Part shown: positions 43,948 through 53,754 of the stretch, one piece after another
How the letters are laid out: each line of letters starts with the position of its first letter
Numbering within the stretch: position 1 is the first letter of the stretch
DNA from: Gallionella sp.
Lineage (GTDB): Bacteria; Pseudomonadota; Gammaproteobacteria; Burkholderiales; Gallionellaceae
Direction: 5' to 3'
DNA: 64,000 nucleotides
NCBI GenBank assembly: GCA_028710565.1
Contig: JAQTTV010000013.1
Coordinates: forward strand, 21,747-85,746
Translations under genes and position numbers: made by a program
Notes under the pieces: generated by a model
The model's database searches: none
Told to the model about the DNA's origin: nothing
The model's input: the letters and a program-made list of their open reading frames with translations, nothing else

Positions 43948-46803
43948 ATGAACCAAAAATTTTTGCTGACTTTTGTGTTGTTGTTGTCGGGTCTGAGCGG
44001 CATCTCTTACGAGATTTTGTATGGACGTATTCTAGGCGGTATTTTAGGTGATCAATTTGCGGTTTCCGCAGCGGTATTGATCACCTTTTTATTGGGTATC
44101 GGTCTAGGTGCAAAATATGCTTATCGCTTGTGGTCTAAATTATGGTTGATTGAGGCGGGCATCGGCTTATACGGCATCATTTTTTCTCAAGCGAATCAGC
44201 CAATTGAATATTTGCTCTATCATGGATTCAGTTTTTTACCGAATTTAATCGGCTCCATTCTCATGGGGACATTATTGTTATTGCTCCCCGCCTTCTTGAT
44301 GGGCTGTAGCGTACCGTTGTTTGCAGGTTATATTGGTCGTACAGATGATCGTCCTGTATTTTCAAAAGTTTATGCGATTTACAATTTCTGCGCAGCGGCA
44401 ACGGCGTTATTGATTGAATTCTGGTTAATTCGTATTTTCGGCATCAGCGGGACGGTATTGGCGTTCGGCGCAGCAAATTTGGTGGTGGCGGTAATTTTGT
44501 ATTTCTCCGCAAAATCAATCGCAAACAACCCGCCTGTCCTACAAGAAGCCCCGATTGCGCTCTCCCGAAATCATGTTATTTCGCTGGTTTTAGTCAGTAT
44601 TGCTTCTGCGATCTTCCAGTTGTTTATGGTCAAGATCAGTGAAATGATGTTTGGTCCGTTCCGTGAAACTTTTGCCATTGTGCTGGCGATTGTGTTGTTC
44701 GGTATCGCGTTGGGTTCGCATCTCGTGAAACGTTGGCAGATTCGATATAGCCATTTGTTGATTGCGAATTTAATTGGACTGCTATCGATTTTAGTTTTTT
44801 ACCAAGATCTGATGCGCCTGTACGCGGAGTTTTACGAAAGTGCTGCGCAGCATGGCAATATGATTTTATGGTTGAAGAGTGCCATTCTGTTCGCGCTCAT
44901 GGGGGTGCCCGCCATTACTTTTGGCGCAACGATTCCCGCTTTGCTCAATACGCAACAAGAAGTGGCACAAGAGTCAGGCAAGCTGCTGTTTATCAGCTCG
45001 ATTGCCAATGTGGCAGGCTTTTTGTTGATGGCATTGGTGTTGCACGTGTATTTGGATTATGGCGTGCAATTACTGGTCATGTCGGGGTTGGTACTGTCTG
45101 CATTGCTGGTGTATCAATGGCAAACGTTCCGCATTGAGATTAAACAGATAGCACTCTCAGCAACCGCTGTGGTGATGGTGTTGCTGACGGTGGCTCAACA
45201 TCATTGGCGTTGGGATGAAGATTTTTTGTATCTCAGCTACACCTCTTTTCATTCGCTTGAAGAATTAGAGCAGGATCGTAAAGATTTCAACTTCCCTGAT
45301 AAATTTAAGGGTTATCAGGATGTATTCTCGATCAACTGGAAAAATAACGAGCCATTTTTCTTTATCAATGGCTATATCAGTATTCCGATGAATAACCCGT
45401 CGGAACGTATCGTGGGGACAATTGGGTCTATTATGTCGCCTAAAACCGATGAAGCCTTGGTATTAGGGCTGGGTAGCGGCGGCACGGCATCAGTTGTGGG
45501 GCTATTATTTGGTCACACCGATGTAGTGGAAATCAATCCAGTAGTAGTGGAAAATCAGTTCCGCATGAAACGCTGGAATTTCGACATCGTCAACAACCCC
45601 AAAGTCCATGTCGTGATTGATGATGCGATTCATTACACCAAATCGACGCAAAAACAGTACGACATGATCTTGAATACGGTCACCTCGCCCTTGTATTTCA
45701 GCTCATCGAAACTCTACACCTTGGATTTCTTTGATGTGATTAAACAAAGGTTGCGCCCTGAAGGGGTTTATGTGACTTGGATGGATGGACGCGTCGGTAG
45801 CGAAGGTGCGCGTATCATCATTAAAACATTACAAAAACGCTTTAAGTACTGCACTATTGCGTTCATTAAATCGGGCTACTTCTTACTGATTGCTGGCGAT
45901 CACCCTGTCAATTTACAGCACCCTGACTTAGTCGAAAAAGTGCCTATGCTCAAGAAAAGTTTAATGCAAAGTCACGTTGTGCCGCGCTTCTTGGCGTACA
46001 ACTTAATGACCGATCACGTTTTTGAGCAGGTCAGCAATCTACCGACACCGATTAACACCATAGACAATCCAGTGCTGGAATTTGAAATGGCGAGCGTCAA
46101 AAAACGCCAATTTAAAGAGTTTCGCCAACCCTTGGTGGAAACGATCACCTTGGATGGCGTGGCAAAATTGCTTGAACCCACGATGAAATATGATCCGATT
46201 GAACATGTTACCCATGTGCGCGACGCGTTGGAGTCTTCCGCAATTACCACGCAAATTAACCAACAGGGGACGATTTATATTGAAGACTTTATCGTGCGAG
46301 CGGATGCAGGTGAAGTACGTATGGCTGAAACGCTCGCAGAAGGGGCACAAACTGCCGACGCGTATCACCAGCTTGGCGACCAATATCGAAACCGTCAACG
46401 CTATGCAGATGCCCTTGTTCAATATCACAAAGCTCTCGCCTTAGAACCTAAACACAAGTACACGTTGTTTAATTTGGCAGCCTGTCTAGAGTATTTGGGG
46501 GAGCATGAACAAGCATTGCAAGAGTATCAACGTGCCGCGCAACAAGATCCTAAAGATCCTGATGTCCCCTATCGTTTAGCCAGAGTTTCCCTCAAAATGG
46601 ACAAGCTCACGGATGCAGAGAAATACATTAAGCAATCAATTGCGATGAGTCCGACAGAAATGAGCTACTTGCTTAAAGCGCGCTTGATGGAACAACAAGG
46701 GCGCACCGATGAGTTGATTGCAACGTATTTTGCCATCCTCAAACTCAATCCAGACAACAGCGAAGTACCTGAACTATTGAATAACTATCTGCGCAAATGG
46801 TAG
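43948..46803 (+). CDS. Fused membrane / spermidine-synthase-like / TPR protein
   Basis: 951 aa. Residues about 1-400 hold eleven or so membrane helices (starting LLTFVLLLSGLSGISYEILYGRILG). Residues about 430-690 form a spermidine synthase-like Rossmann fold with the AdoMet/dcAdoMet loop ALVLGLGSGGTASVVGLLFGHTDVVEINPVVVE and the LYFSSSKLYTLDFFDVIKQRLRPEGVYV segment. Residues about 770-951 contain TPR repeats (AYHQLGDQYRNRQRYADALVQYHKAL and similar). Such MFS-spermidine-synthase fusions are widespread but their product is not established. Start ATG preceded by GAGAATAAAGAAG. Confidence 0.85.
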   Translation: MNQKFLLTFVLLLSGLSGISYEILYGRILGGILGDQFAVSAAVLITFLLGIGLGAKYAYRLWSKLWLIEAGIGLYGIIFSQANQPIEYLLYHGFSFLPNLIGSILMGTLLLLLPAFLMGCSVPLFAGYIGRTDDRPVFSKVYAIYNFCAAATALLIEFWLIRIFGISGTVLAFGAANLVVAVILYFSAKSIANNPPVLQEAPIALSRNHVISLVLVSIASAIFQLFMVKISEMMFGPFRETFAIVLAIVLFGIALGSHLVKRWQIRYSHLLIANLIGLLSILVFYQDLMRLYAEFYESAAQHGNMILWLKSAILFALMGVPAITFGATIPALLNTQQEVAQESGKLLFISSIANVAGFLLMALVLHVYLDYGVQLLVMSGLVLSALLVYQWQTFRIEIKQIALSATAVVMVLLTVAQHHWRWDEDFLYLSYTSFHSLEELEQDRKDFNFPDKFKGYQDVFSINWKNNEPFFFINGYISIPMNNPSERIVGTIGSIMSPKTDEALVLGLGSGGTASVVGLLFGHTDVVEINPVVVENQFRMKRWNFDIVNNPKVHVVIDDAIHYTKSTQKQYDMILNTVTSPLYFSSSKLYTLDFFDVIKQRLRPEGVYVTWMDGRVGSEGARIIIKTLQKRFKYCTIAFIKSGYFLLIAGDHPVNLQHPDLVEKVPMLKKSLMQSHVVPRFLAYNLMTDHVFEQVSNLPTPINTIDNPVLEFEMASVKKRQFKEFRQPLVETITLDGVAKLLEPTMKYDPIEHVTHVRDALESSAITTQINQQGTIYIEDFIVRADAGEVRMAETLAEGAQTADAYHQLGDQYRNRQRYADALVQYHKALALEPKHKYTLFNLAACLEYLGEHEQALQEYQRAAQQDPKDPDVPYRLARVSLKMDKLTDAEKYIKQSIAMSPTEMSYLLKARLMEQQGRTDELIATYFAILKLNPDNSEVPELLNNYLRKW

Positions 46804-46835
46804 TAATGGGGTTGGCAGGCTGTCAGGTTTAAAGT

Positions 46836-46861
46836 AAATCGGCTGCAAATGTGGCCGATTT
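46836..46861 (+). terminator. Possible terminator after the membrane/synthase fusion gene
   Basis: AAATCGGC and GCCGATTT form an 8-bp stem with a 10-base loop, 32 bases after the stop, followed by CACTGCTTTTATCC. The rest of the gap to ratA (46862-47102) shows no gene. Confidence 0.5.
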
Positions 46862-47102
46862 CACTGCTTTTATCCCAGTCTTCGCGGGGGTGGAAACTCG
46901 TGTTTCCGCCTGTCTAACTAACGACTAACCACTCAATACCCGATTATCTATACGCAACACCTTACAGCCACTCACAAAATGCCTGTTTTATTGTTCGATA
47001 AGCATGCCATTCACGACCCATAAATTGCCTCAAAAGTATATCAGGTGAATTTCCTCCTCGCTTCAGCTATGCTACGCGCTTTTACGACGCGGTTTGTGAC
47101 TC

Positions 47103-47540
47103 ATGGCTCTGGTTGAAAAAACAGTTTTGGTCGCGCATAGCGCGGAGCGAATGTTTAATTTGGTGGATCGGGTCGAGGCGTATCCTGAATTTTTGCCGTG
47201 GTGTGGGGGGGCAAAGGTAGTGGATGTGACAGGGAGTACCGTTCATGCCACGGTGATGATTGATTATCATCATTTAAAACAATCGTTTACCACGGAGAAT
47301 GTGCGCACGCCGCCGCATCATATTGCGATGACCTTGCAAGATGGTCCGTTTAAGCAATTAGACGGTAGTTGGCGTTTTATCCCATTGAGCGATTCCGCCT
47401 GTAAAATAGAGTTTCGACTGCATTACGAGTTTTCCAGCAAGATGTTGGAAAAGCTGGTGGGTCCCGTGTTTCATTTCATTACCAACAGTTTCGTAGATGC
47501 GTTTATTCACCGCGCCGATAAGGTTTATACAGAAATATGA
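47103..47540 (+). CDS. ratA: RatA (ribosome association toxin / COQ10-START family)
   Basis: 145 aa SRPBCC-fold protein. MALVEKTVLVAHSAERMFNLVDRVEAYPEFLPWCGGAKV is the classical RatA/COQ10 start. Homologues have been described as a 50S-binding toxin and as ubiquinone-binding chaperones; the quinone role fits the family better in most bacteria. It overlaps rnfH by 4 bases. Confidence 0.94.
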   Translation: MALVEKTVLVAHSAERMFNLVDRVEAYPEFLPWCGGAKVVDVTGSTVHATVMIDYHHLKQSFTTENVRTPPHHIAMTLQDGPFKQLDGSWRFIPLSDSACKIEFRLHYEFSSKMLEKLVGPVFHFITNSFVDAFIHRADKVYTEI

Positions 47541-47857
47541 GTGAACAAATTAACATTGAAGTGGTGTATGCCCTGAGCGATCATCAAACTTTTCTCCGTC
47601 AGTCCGTTGCCCCTGGCACGACCGTGGGGCAAGCGATTGAGCAGTGCGGTGTATTGGGCAAACATCCCGAAATCAGCCTTGCTAAAAACAAATTAGGCAT
47701 TTTTGGCAAATTGACCAAAGCCGATGCAGTGCTGCGCGATAAAGATCGCATCGAAATCTATCGACCGCTGATTGCGGATCCCAAAGAAGTGCGCCGTCAA
47801 CGCGCCGAAGAGGGCAAAGTCATGAAAAAAGGCGGCGGCATGGCGGCTGAAGCCTGA
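47537..47857 (+). CDS. rnfH: RnfH family ubiquitin-like protein (RatB)
   Basis: 106 aa beta-grasp protein of the RnfH family. EVVYALSDHQTFLRQSVAPGTTVGQAIEQCGVL and DRIEIYRPLIADPKEVRRQRAEEGK match the family end. Coupled to ratA (ATGA overlap), the standard ratA-rnfH pair. Exact function not established. Confidence 0.94.
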   Translation: MSEQINIEVVYALSDHQTFLRQSVAPGTTVGQAIEQCGVLGKHPEISLAKNKLGIFGKLTKADAVLRDKDRIEIYRPLIADPKEVRRQRAEEGKVMKKGGGMAAEA

Positions 47858-48735
47858 TGCAACATTTCGATCTACATTGCCATTCCAATATTTCTGACGG
47901 CACACTTTCCCCCACTGAACTTGTGCTGCGCGCGGCGGGGCGCGGCGTAAAAGTCATGGCGTTGACCGACCACGATGACCTCGACGGCTTGCCCGAAGCA
48001 CGAGACGTTGCCGAGCAAAACGGCATGACTTTTATCAATGGCGTGGAAATTTCGGTGTCTTGGCGCACTCATACTTTGCATATTGTGGGGCTGGGATTTG
48101 ATGCGAATTACCCGCCGTTGGTGCAAGGATTGCAAGCGGTGCGCAGCGGGCGTGGTTTGCGGGCACAAAAAATGGCGGATGAACTGGCGAAAGTCGGTAT
48201 AGGTGGCGTATTGCAAGGCGCGTACAAATATGCCGACAATCCCAATATGATCGGACGCACGCATCTGGCACGTTACTTGGTGGAAATTGGACACTGCAAA
48301 GATGTGAAAAGCGTGTTCAATCGCTATTTGGCGACAGGCAAACCTGGCTATGTAAAACATCAATGGTCGGTGCTGCCCGACGCGATTAACTGGATACGCG
48401 GCGCGGGCGGGATTGCAGTGTTGGCGCACCCAGGGCGATATATGACAGGACGCAGCGGCATGGGCAAGAAAACCATGCGCGAACTATTGACCGAGTTTGT
48501 GGAGCTGGGCGGTGGCGCGCTGGAAGTGGTCACAGGTAGTCATACGCCTGAGCAATACGCCGAATTCGCCCGCTATGCGGAAGAGTTTAATTTGCTGACT
48601 TCCTGCGGATCAGATTTCCACGGACCAGGGGAAAGCTATCGCGATATGGGACGATTGGCGGATTTTCCGATTGGATGCCGCCCTGTGTGGACGGAGTCAC
48701 CGCTGCGGGAATTGATTCCAGCGGGGGTTGAATAG
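47857..48735 (+). CDS. PHP-domain 3',5'-nucleoside bisphosphate phosphatase (RnaseAM-like)
   Basis: 292 aa PHP hydrolase. DLHCHSNISDGTLSP and ALTDHDDLDGLPEA are the metal-binding motifs, GRTHLARYLVE and SCGSDFHGPGESYRD the later ones. YciV-type members hydrolyse 3',5'-nucleotide bisphosphates and short RNA 5' ends. It overlaps the rnfH stop by one base (TGATG). Confidence 0.93.
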   Translation: MQHFDLHCHSNISDGTLSPTELVLRAAGRGVKVMALTDHDDLDGLPEARDVAEQNGMTFINGVEISVSWRTHTLHIVGLGFDANYPPLVQGLQAVRSGRGLRAQKMADELAKVGIGGVLQGAYKYADNPNMIGRTHLARYLVEIGHCKDVKSVFNRYLATGKPGYVKHQWSVLPDAINWIRGAGGIAVLAHPGRYMTGRSGMGKKTMRELLTEFVELGGGALEVVTGSHTPEQYAEFARYAEEFNLLTSCGSDFHGPGESYRDMGRLADFPIGCRPVWTESPLRELIPAGVE

Positions 48736-48787
48736 CACGACAAATATCCGTATCTAATTGTTATTTATCTCGACTTAAAACAAAATC

Positions 48788-49411
48788 ATGGCGCAATTTT
48801 TTACCATTTATCCCCAAAATCCCAACATCCGTTTGATACGTCAAGCGGTGGAAATTCTGCGTGACGGCGGGATTGTGGTGTATCCCACCGACTCGTGTTA
48901 CGCCTTGGGATGTCATCTAGGCGACAAAACCGCCATCACCCGCATACGCCAAATTCGCCAGTTAGACGATCAACATCACCTAACGTTGATGTGCCGCGAC
49001 TTATCGGAAATTTCCCACTACGCCCGCGTTGACAACCACAAATTCCGTTTGCTCAAAGCCCATACCCCAGGCAGTTACACGTTTATTTTGGATGCCACCA
49101 AAGAAGTACCCAAACGTTTACAGCACCCCAAACGTAGCACTATCGGTATACGCATTCCCGATCATCCCGTAGCACTCGCATTATTGGAAGAACTCGGCGA
49201 ACCCATGCTCAGTTCTACCCTGATATTGCCCAATGAAGATTTTCCGCTGACAGATGCTGAATACATACGCGAAATTTTAGAAAAACAAGTGGATGCAGTA
49301 ATCGACGGCGGCGCGGTGGGATTGGAGTTCACCACCGTATTGGACTTGACAGGGGATGAACCCGTGCTGATACGTCAAGGCAAAGGAACCGTACAAGGAT
49401 TTGGCTTGTAA
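48788..49411 (+). CDS. YciO-type YrdC/Sua5-family protein
   Basis: 207 aa. GGIVVYPTDSCYALGCHLGDKTAI, the KR-containing LKAHTPGSYTFILDATKEVPKRL and IGIRIPDHPVALALLEELGEPMLSSTL match the YciO branch, which shares the YrdC/TsaC fold but is not the main tRNA threonylcarbamoyl synthase. Follows the PHP phosphatase gene, a common pairing. Confidence 0.92.
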   Translation: MAQFFTIYPQNPNIRLIRQAVEILRDGGIVVYPTDSCYALGCHLGDKTAITRIRQIRQLDDQHHLTLMCRDLSEISHYARVDNHKFRLLKAHTPGSYTFILDATKEVPKRLQHPKRSTIGIRIPDHPVALALLEELGEPMLSSTLILPNEDFPLTDAEYIREILEKQVDAVIDGGAVGLEFTTVLDLTGDEPVLIRQGKGTVQGFGL

Positions 49412-49548
49412 TCGACCAAACTTGATTTGAAGCCGCAATACACTGCGACCAATTGAGATAGGATTTTTCAAATAACTGAGCGACATTCGATATTTCAAGT
49501 TGCTCAGGTATAATGCTCGCCTTTTAACTGATTCGACTAGGAAGATTT

Positions 49549-49779
49549 ATGCCTGTTTACGCATATCGCTGTGGTAGTTGTGGCGTGCAACAAGATGTGA
49601 TGCAGAAAATGAGTGATGCACCATTAACCACGTGCCCTGAATGTAGCAAGGAAACTTTCACCAAACAATTAGCTGCGCCAGGATTTCAATTAAAGGGTAA
49701 TGGCTATTATGTGACGGATTTCAAAAATGGTAGCAAGCCAGATGCGCCTTGTGCGACGACTTGCCCCGCGACTCACTAA
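49549..49779 (+). CDS. FmdB-type zinc-ribbon protein
   Basis: 76 aa. Zinc ribbon Cys pairs in YRCGSCG (Cys8, Cys11) and TCPECSKETF (Cys32, Cys35), the FmdB/CxxC-regulatory family. AGGAAG lies 4 bases upstream. Probable short regulatory or structural protein; function unknown. DUF502 gene follows. Confidence 0.9.
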   Translation: MPVYAYRCGSCGVQQDVMQKMSDAPLTTCPECSKETFTKQLAAPGFQLKGNGYYVTDFKNGSKPDAPCATTCPATH

Positions 49780-49814
49780 TGCATTCTTCCCACTCAGGAG
49801 CTGAAGAACCACTT

Positions 49815-50462
49815 ATGATCGAAACTTGGTCTCAGCGTATGAAAAAATACCTTATTACGGGCTTGTTGGTATGGGTACCTTTGGGGATTACCTTATGGGT
49901 ATTGGATTTTACCATCGGCACCATGGATCAAACCTTATTGCTGTTACCTGACGGCTGGCATCCTGATCGGGTGCTGGGACATCATATCCCAGGCTTAGGT
50001 ATTATTCTGACCTTGGCTGTGGTGGGGGTGACGGGCTTGCTGATGCGCAATGTGTTTGGACAACGCTTGTGGGAGCAGTCAGAAAAAGCCATGCTACACG
50101 TGCCCTTTTTCGGCAGCATTTACAAGGGTGTTAAGCAAGTCAGCGATACCTTGTTGTCTGGTAGTGGCAATTCCTTTCGCAAGGTGCTACTCGTGCGTTA
50201 TCCACATCCCGATGCATGGTCGCTGGCGTTTCAAACCAGCGTACCAGGAGAAATAGATGAGCAACTTCCAGATGAACATGTCGCCGTGTTTATTCCCACC
50301 ACCCCTAGCCCTGTGAATGGCTTTTATTTTTTCGTGCGTAAAGCCGATACCATCGCCTTGGATATGTCAGTGGATGTGGCATTGAGAGCAATCGTGTCGA
50401 TGGGAGTCGTGGCAGCAGCGGATCACGGCAAACATCACGCCGCCTTACAAGATTCTATTTAA
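49815..50462 (+). CDS. DUF502 inner-membrane protein
   Basis: 215 aa from the ATG at 49815; alternatives at 49779 (overlapping the fmdB stop) or 49749 are possible, none with a strong ribosome site. Two membrane helices: about 13-35 (YLITGLLVWVPLGITLWVLDF) and 61-81 (GIILTLAVVGVTGLLMRN). The loop HVPFFGSIYKGVKQVSDTLLSG is the DUF502 signature. Commonly found between fmdB and aspS. Confidence 0.9.
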   Translation: MIETWSQRMKKYLITGLLVWVPLGITLWVLDFTIGTMDQTLLLLPDGWHPDRVLGHHIPGLGIILTLAVVGVTGLLMRNVFGQRLWEQSEKAMLHVPFFGSIYKGVKQVSDTLLSGSGNSFRKVLLVRYPHPDAWSLAFQTSVPGEIDEQLPDEHVAVFIPTTPSPVNGFYFFVRKADTIALDMSVDVALRAIVSMGVVAAADHGKHHAALQDSI

Positions 50463-50483
50463 CAATTGATTATTTAATACATT

Positions 50484-52265
50484 ATGCGTACACATTATTG
50501 CGGTACTTTGAATACCGACCAGTTAGACCAAACTGTCAGCATCTGCGGCTGGGCACATCGTCGCCGTGACCACGGTGGCGTAATTTTTATTGACTTGCGC
50601 GACCGCGAAGGCTTAGCGCAAGTGGTGTGCGATCCTGATCGTGCAGAGATGTTCAAAATCGCGGAATCCGTGCGCAATGAATTTGTGTTGCGCATCACAG
50701 GTAAGGTGCGTCGTCGCCCCGCAGGCACGAGCAACAGCAACATCACCAGCGGCGAAATCGAAATTTTGTGCCACGAAATCGAAGTACTGAACGCTGCCGT
50801 CACCCCACCGTTCCAATTGGACGATGAAAACCTGTCGGAAAACGTGCGCCTGACCCATCGCGTGATCGACCTGCGTCGCCCGCACATGCAGAAAAACATG
50901 ATGTTGCGCTACAAAGTGGCGATGTCATTCCGCCGTTTCTTGGACAGTCGTGGTTTTATCGACATCGAAACGCCGATGTTGACTAAATCCACCCCAGAAG
51001 GTGCGCGCGATTACCTCGTGCCATCCCGTGTGCATGCAGGCGAATTTTTTGCCTTACCGCAATCTCCCCAATTATTCAAACAATTGCTGATGGTGGCGGG
51101 CTTTGATCGCTATTACCAAATCACCAAATGCTTCCGCGACGAAGATTTGCGCGCCGACCGTCAACCTGAATTCACTCAGATCGATTTGGAAACTTCCTTC
51201 CTGAACGAAGCGCAAATTACGGCGATGACGGAAGAAATGATTCGCACTGTATTCAAAGAAACCATGGATGTGACGCTGCCCAATCCGTTCCCGCGCATGA
51301 CTTACGCGGAAGCGATGTCGCGTTTTGGCTCAGACAAACCTGATTTGCGTGTGACATTGGAATTGACCGAAGTGACCGACGCGTTGAAAGACGTGGATTT
51401 CAAAGTATTTGCGGGCGTGGCAAATTCTGTTGGTGGACGTATCGCGGCATTGCGCGTGCCGAATGGCGCGACGTTTAGCCGCGGCGTGATTGACGAATAC
51501 ACCAAATTTGTTGGCATCTACGGCGCACGCGGTTTGGCGTACATCAAAGTCAACGATGTGACCCAATTGAACGACACGGGTTTGCAATCGCCTATCGTCA
51601 AAAACCTACACGAAACCGCCTTGCGTACCATCATGGAACGCACAGGTGCGCAAAATGGCGACATTATTTTCTTTGGCGCGGACAAAGAAAAAGTGGTCAA
51701 CGATGCCTTGGGCGCGTTGCGCAGCAAAATCGGCCACGAAAAAGGCTACACCAATGGCAAAGCGTGGGAACCATTGTGGGTCGTGGATTTCCCGATGTTT
51801 GAATACGACGACGAAAATAAACGCTGGTCGGCCTGCCACCATCCGTTTACTGCACCAAAAGATGAACATCTGGCATTCTTGGAAAGCGACCCAGGTCGCT
51901 GTTTGGCAAAAGCCTACGACTTGGCATTGAACGGCTGGGAAATCGGCGGCGGCTCGGTGCGTATCCATCAAGAAAAAGTGCAATCGCAAGTATTCCGTGC
52001 CTTGAATATCGGCGAGGAAGAAGCGCAAGCTAAATTCGGCTTCTTGCTGGACGCATTGCAATACGGCGCACCGCCACATGGTGGCTTGGCATTTGGGCTA
52101 GATCGTATCGTCACCATGATGACGGGCGCGGAATCCATCCGCGACGTAATCGCCTTCCCCAAAACCCAACGTGCGCAATGCTTGCTGACCCAAGCTCCTA
52201 GCCCCGTGGATGAAAAACAACTGCGTGAACTGCATATTCGTTTGCGCCAACCCGCGCAGGTGTAA
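50484..52265 (+). CDS. aspS: Aspartyl-tRNA synthetase
   Basis: 593 aa, standard bacterial length. Anticodon-binding OB domain at the N-terminus ([33 protein letters not shown]), class II motif 2 [20 protein letters not shown], the bacterial insertion domain in the middle and motif 3 [15 protein letters not shown]. It charges tRNA-Asp (and possibly tRNA-Asn in this lineage). Follows DUF502 by 21 bases. Confidence 0.98.
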   Translation: MRTHYCGTLNTDQLDQTVSICGWAHRRRDHGGVIFIDLRDREGLAQVVCDPDRAEMFKIAESVRNEFVLRITGKVRRRPAGTSNSNITSGEIEILCHEIEVLNAAVTPPFQLDDENLSENVRLTHRVIDLRRPHMQKNMMLRYKVAMSFRRFLDSRGFIDIETPMLTKSTPEGARDYLVPSRVHAGEFFALPQSPQLFKQLLMVAGFDRYYQITKCFRDEDLRADRQPEFTQIDLETSFLNEAQITAMTEEMIRTVFKETMDVTLPNPFPRMTYAEAMSRFGSDKPDLRVTLELTEVTDALKDVDFKVFAGVANSVGGRIAALRVPNGATFSRGVIDEYTKFVGIYGARGLAYIKVNDVTQLNDTGLQSPIVKNLHETALRTIMERTGAQNGDIIFFGADKEKVVNDALGALRSKIGHEKGYTNGKAWEPLWVVDFPMFEYDDENKRWSACHHPFTAPKDEHLAFLESDPGRCLAKAYDLALNGWEIGGGSVRIHQEKVQSQVFRALNIGEEEAQAKFGFLLDALQYGAPPHGGLAFGLDRIVTMMTGAESIRDVIAFPKTQRAQCLLTQAPSPVDEKQLRELHIRLRQPAQV

Positions 52266-52327
52266 CCCTTTGAATCAACGGGGTCTGACCCGAATGGCAC
52301 TTACTTAAGCCAAATCATCGGTAAACT

Positions 52328-52420
52328 CCCTCCCCTTCAAGGGGAGGGTTGGGGTGGGGATGGGGGTGTGTGCAGAGAACGAACCCATCCCCATCCTAGC
52401 CTTCCCCTTGAAGGGGAAGG
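52328..52420. repeat. Long imperfect inverted repeat after aspS
   Basis: CTCCCCTTCAAGGGGAGGG with GGGGTGGGGATGGG is nearly repeated in reverse as CCCATCCCCATCCTAG with CCTTCCCCTTGAAGGGG. The block GCCTAGCGGCGAATCCACCC follows at 52446-52463, a near copy of 3890-3908. Confidence 0.65.
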
Positions 52421-52488
52421 AACGGTAGTTCAGTGGCAAGATGGATTGCCTAGCGGCGAATCCACCCTACGATCAAACGGAGAAATTG

Positions 52489-52890
52489 ATGACTTACGCA
52501 AGAAATTTTTTCATCAGCTTGTTGTTGATGTTCGGGCTGTTCGGCAACGCACAGGCTTGGGATCACGGGCGTTCGCATCACCATCAACATGACCACGCGG
52601 CGCAAACTGCTGTGCTGTCGGAGGTGTGGCTGGCAAGTTTGCCGCCCGAAGCCCGCGACACCTTGCGTTTAATCAAGCAAGGCGGGTCGTTTCCGTATCC
52701 GCGTGATGGCGTGGTGTTTAGTAACCGCGAACGGATTTTACCTAAGCAACACAAAGGCTATTACCACGAATACACTGTTAAAACACCTGGCATTTCCCAT
52801 CGCGGCGCACGGCGGATTGTCAGCGGGGTGGTCGGTGAGTATTACTACACAGGCGACCATTACCAATCTTTCCAACGTATTAAGGAATAA
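52489..52890 (+). CDS. Secreted barnase-type ribonuclease
   Basis: 133 aa from the ATG at 52489, chosen because GGAG precedes it by 6 bases and it gives a clean signal peptide (residues 1-23, ending GNAQA). After a His-rich linker (HGRSHHHQHDH, 26-36) comes the ribonuclease N1/T1 domain with the catalytic set Glu94 (GYYHEYTVKTPG), Arg105 and Arg108 (SHRGARRIVSG) and His124 (TGDHYQSF), plus GGSFPYPRDGVVFSNRE. It cleaves RNA after guanine. The barstar-type inhibitor gene follows by 2 bases. Confidence 0.9.
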   Translation: MTYARNFFISLLLMFGLFGNAQAWDHGRSHHHQHDHAAQTAVLSEVWLASLPPEARDTLRLIKQGGSFPYPRDGVVFSNRERILPKQHKGYYHEYTVKTPGISHRGARRIVSGVVGEYYYTGDHYQSFQRIKE

Positions 52891-52892
52891 GC

Positions 52893-53288
52893 ATGGAAGA
52901 ACTGGCACAACATTTGAACGACATGGACACCTGTGGCAGCTATCGCCTCGGCTGCCCGATTGAAGCCTTGGAAGAAGCCGTTGAGTTAGCCGATTTCAAA
53001 TTATTTACCATTGATGCCCAAGACATCGACGGCAAAGCAGAGCTGATTACCGCGATTGCCGAAGCCGCTGAGTTTTATGACGGTTTCCCCGCCAACTGGG
53101 ATGCACTGCAAGACGCGCTGTGTGATATGTCTCAGCATATAGCCCCTGGTTATGTATTTTTATTTAAAAATGCTTCTGCCGATTTAGGGTTGTCTGAAGA
53201 CGATCAAGCGATCATTGAAAGCATTTTTGCGGATACCGTAGAATTCTGGCAACACCAACACCGCGCATTTTGGATTTTCTTCGCCTAG
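52893..53288 (+). CDS. Barstar-type ribonuclease inhibitor
   Basis: 131 aa. KLFTIDAQDIDGKAELITAIAEAAEFYDGFPANWDALQDALCD is the barstar core, including the acidic and aromatic residues used to plug the barnase active site. It has no signal peptide, so it stays in the cytoplasm and protects the producer from its own ribonuclease before export. Pair organisation as in barnase-barstar. Confidence 0.93.
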   Translation: MEELAQHLNDMDTCGSYRLGCPIEALEEAVELADFKLFTIDAQDIDGKAELITAIAEAAEFYDGFPANWDALQDALCDMSQHIAPGYVFLFKNASADLGLSEDDQAIIESIFADTVEFWQHQHRAFWIFFA

Positions 53289-53295
53289 GATTACG

Positions 53296-53754
53296 ATGTC
53301 TGCCTCCTTTAAACAACCCATCTCAGTACTCGTGGTGATTTACACCGCCGAGTTGGACGTGTTGTTATTGGAGCGGGCAGACTTCCCCAACCATTGGCAA
53401 TCTGTCACAGGCAGCGTGGAATGGGGGGAATCTATCCCCCTCACTGCACTACGCGAAGTGGGCGAGGAAACGGGGATAGACGCTGCACGTTATAGCCTGA
53501 CAGACTGGCACACGCAAAACCAATACGAAATATTCGCACATTGGCGGCATCGCTACCCTCCCCTCACCACCCATAACCTTGAACATGTTTTTGGATTGCG
53601 CTTACCTGAGCGTGTTTCAGTGACCCTCTCACCGCGAGAGCACCTCAACTATCAATGGTTACCCTGGCAGCAAGCATCAGAAAAGGTATTCTCGCCTAGC
53701 AATCAAGCCGCCATATTGCAATTACCTCAATTCATCAGCCAGGAGTTTAGATGA
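53296..53754 (+). CDS. nudB: Dihydroneopterin triphosphate diphosphatase NudB
   Basis: 152 aa Nudix hydrolase. The Nudix box is GSVEWGESIPLTALREVGEETGI (near 43-65). RADFPNHWQSVTGSVEWGE and the end HLNYQWLPWQQASEKVFSPSNQAAI match NudB, which removes pyrophosphate from dihydroneopterin triphosphate in folate synthesis. It commonly follows aspS in gammaproteobacteria. Its stop overlaps the first cyclic-nucleotide-binding paralogue as ATGA. Confidence 0.92.
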   Translation: MSASFKQPISVLVVIYTAELDVLLLERADFPNHWQSVTGSVEWGESIPLTALREVGEETGIDAARYSLTDWHTQNQYEIFAHWRHRYPPLTTHNLEHVFGLRLPERVSVTLSPREHLNYQWLPWQQASEKVFSPSNQAAILQLPQFISQEFR

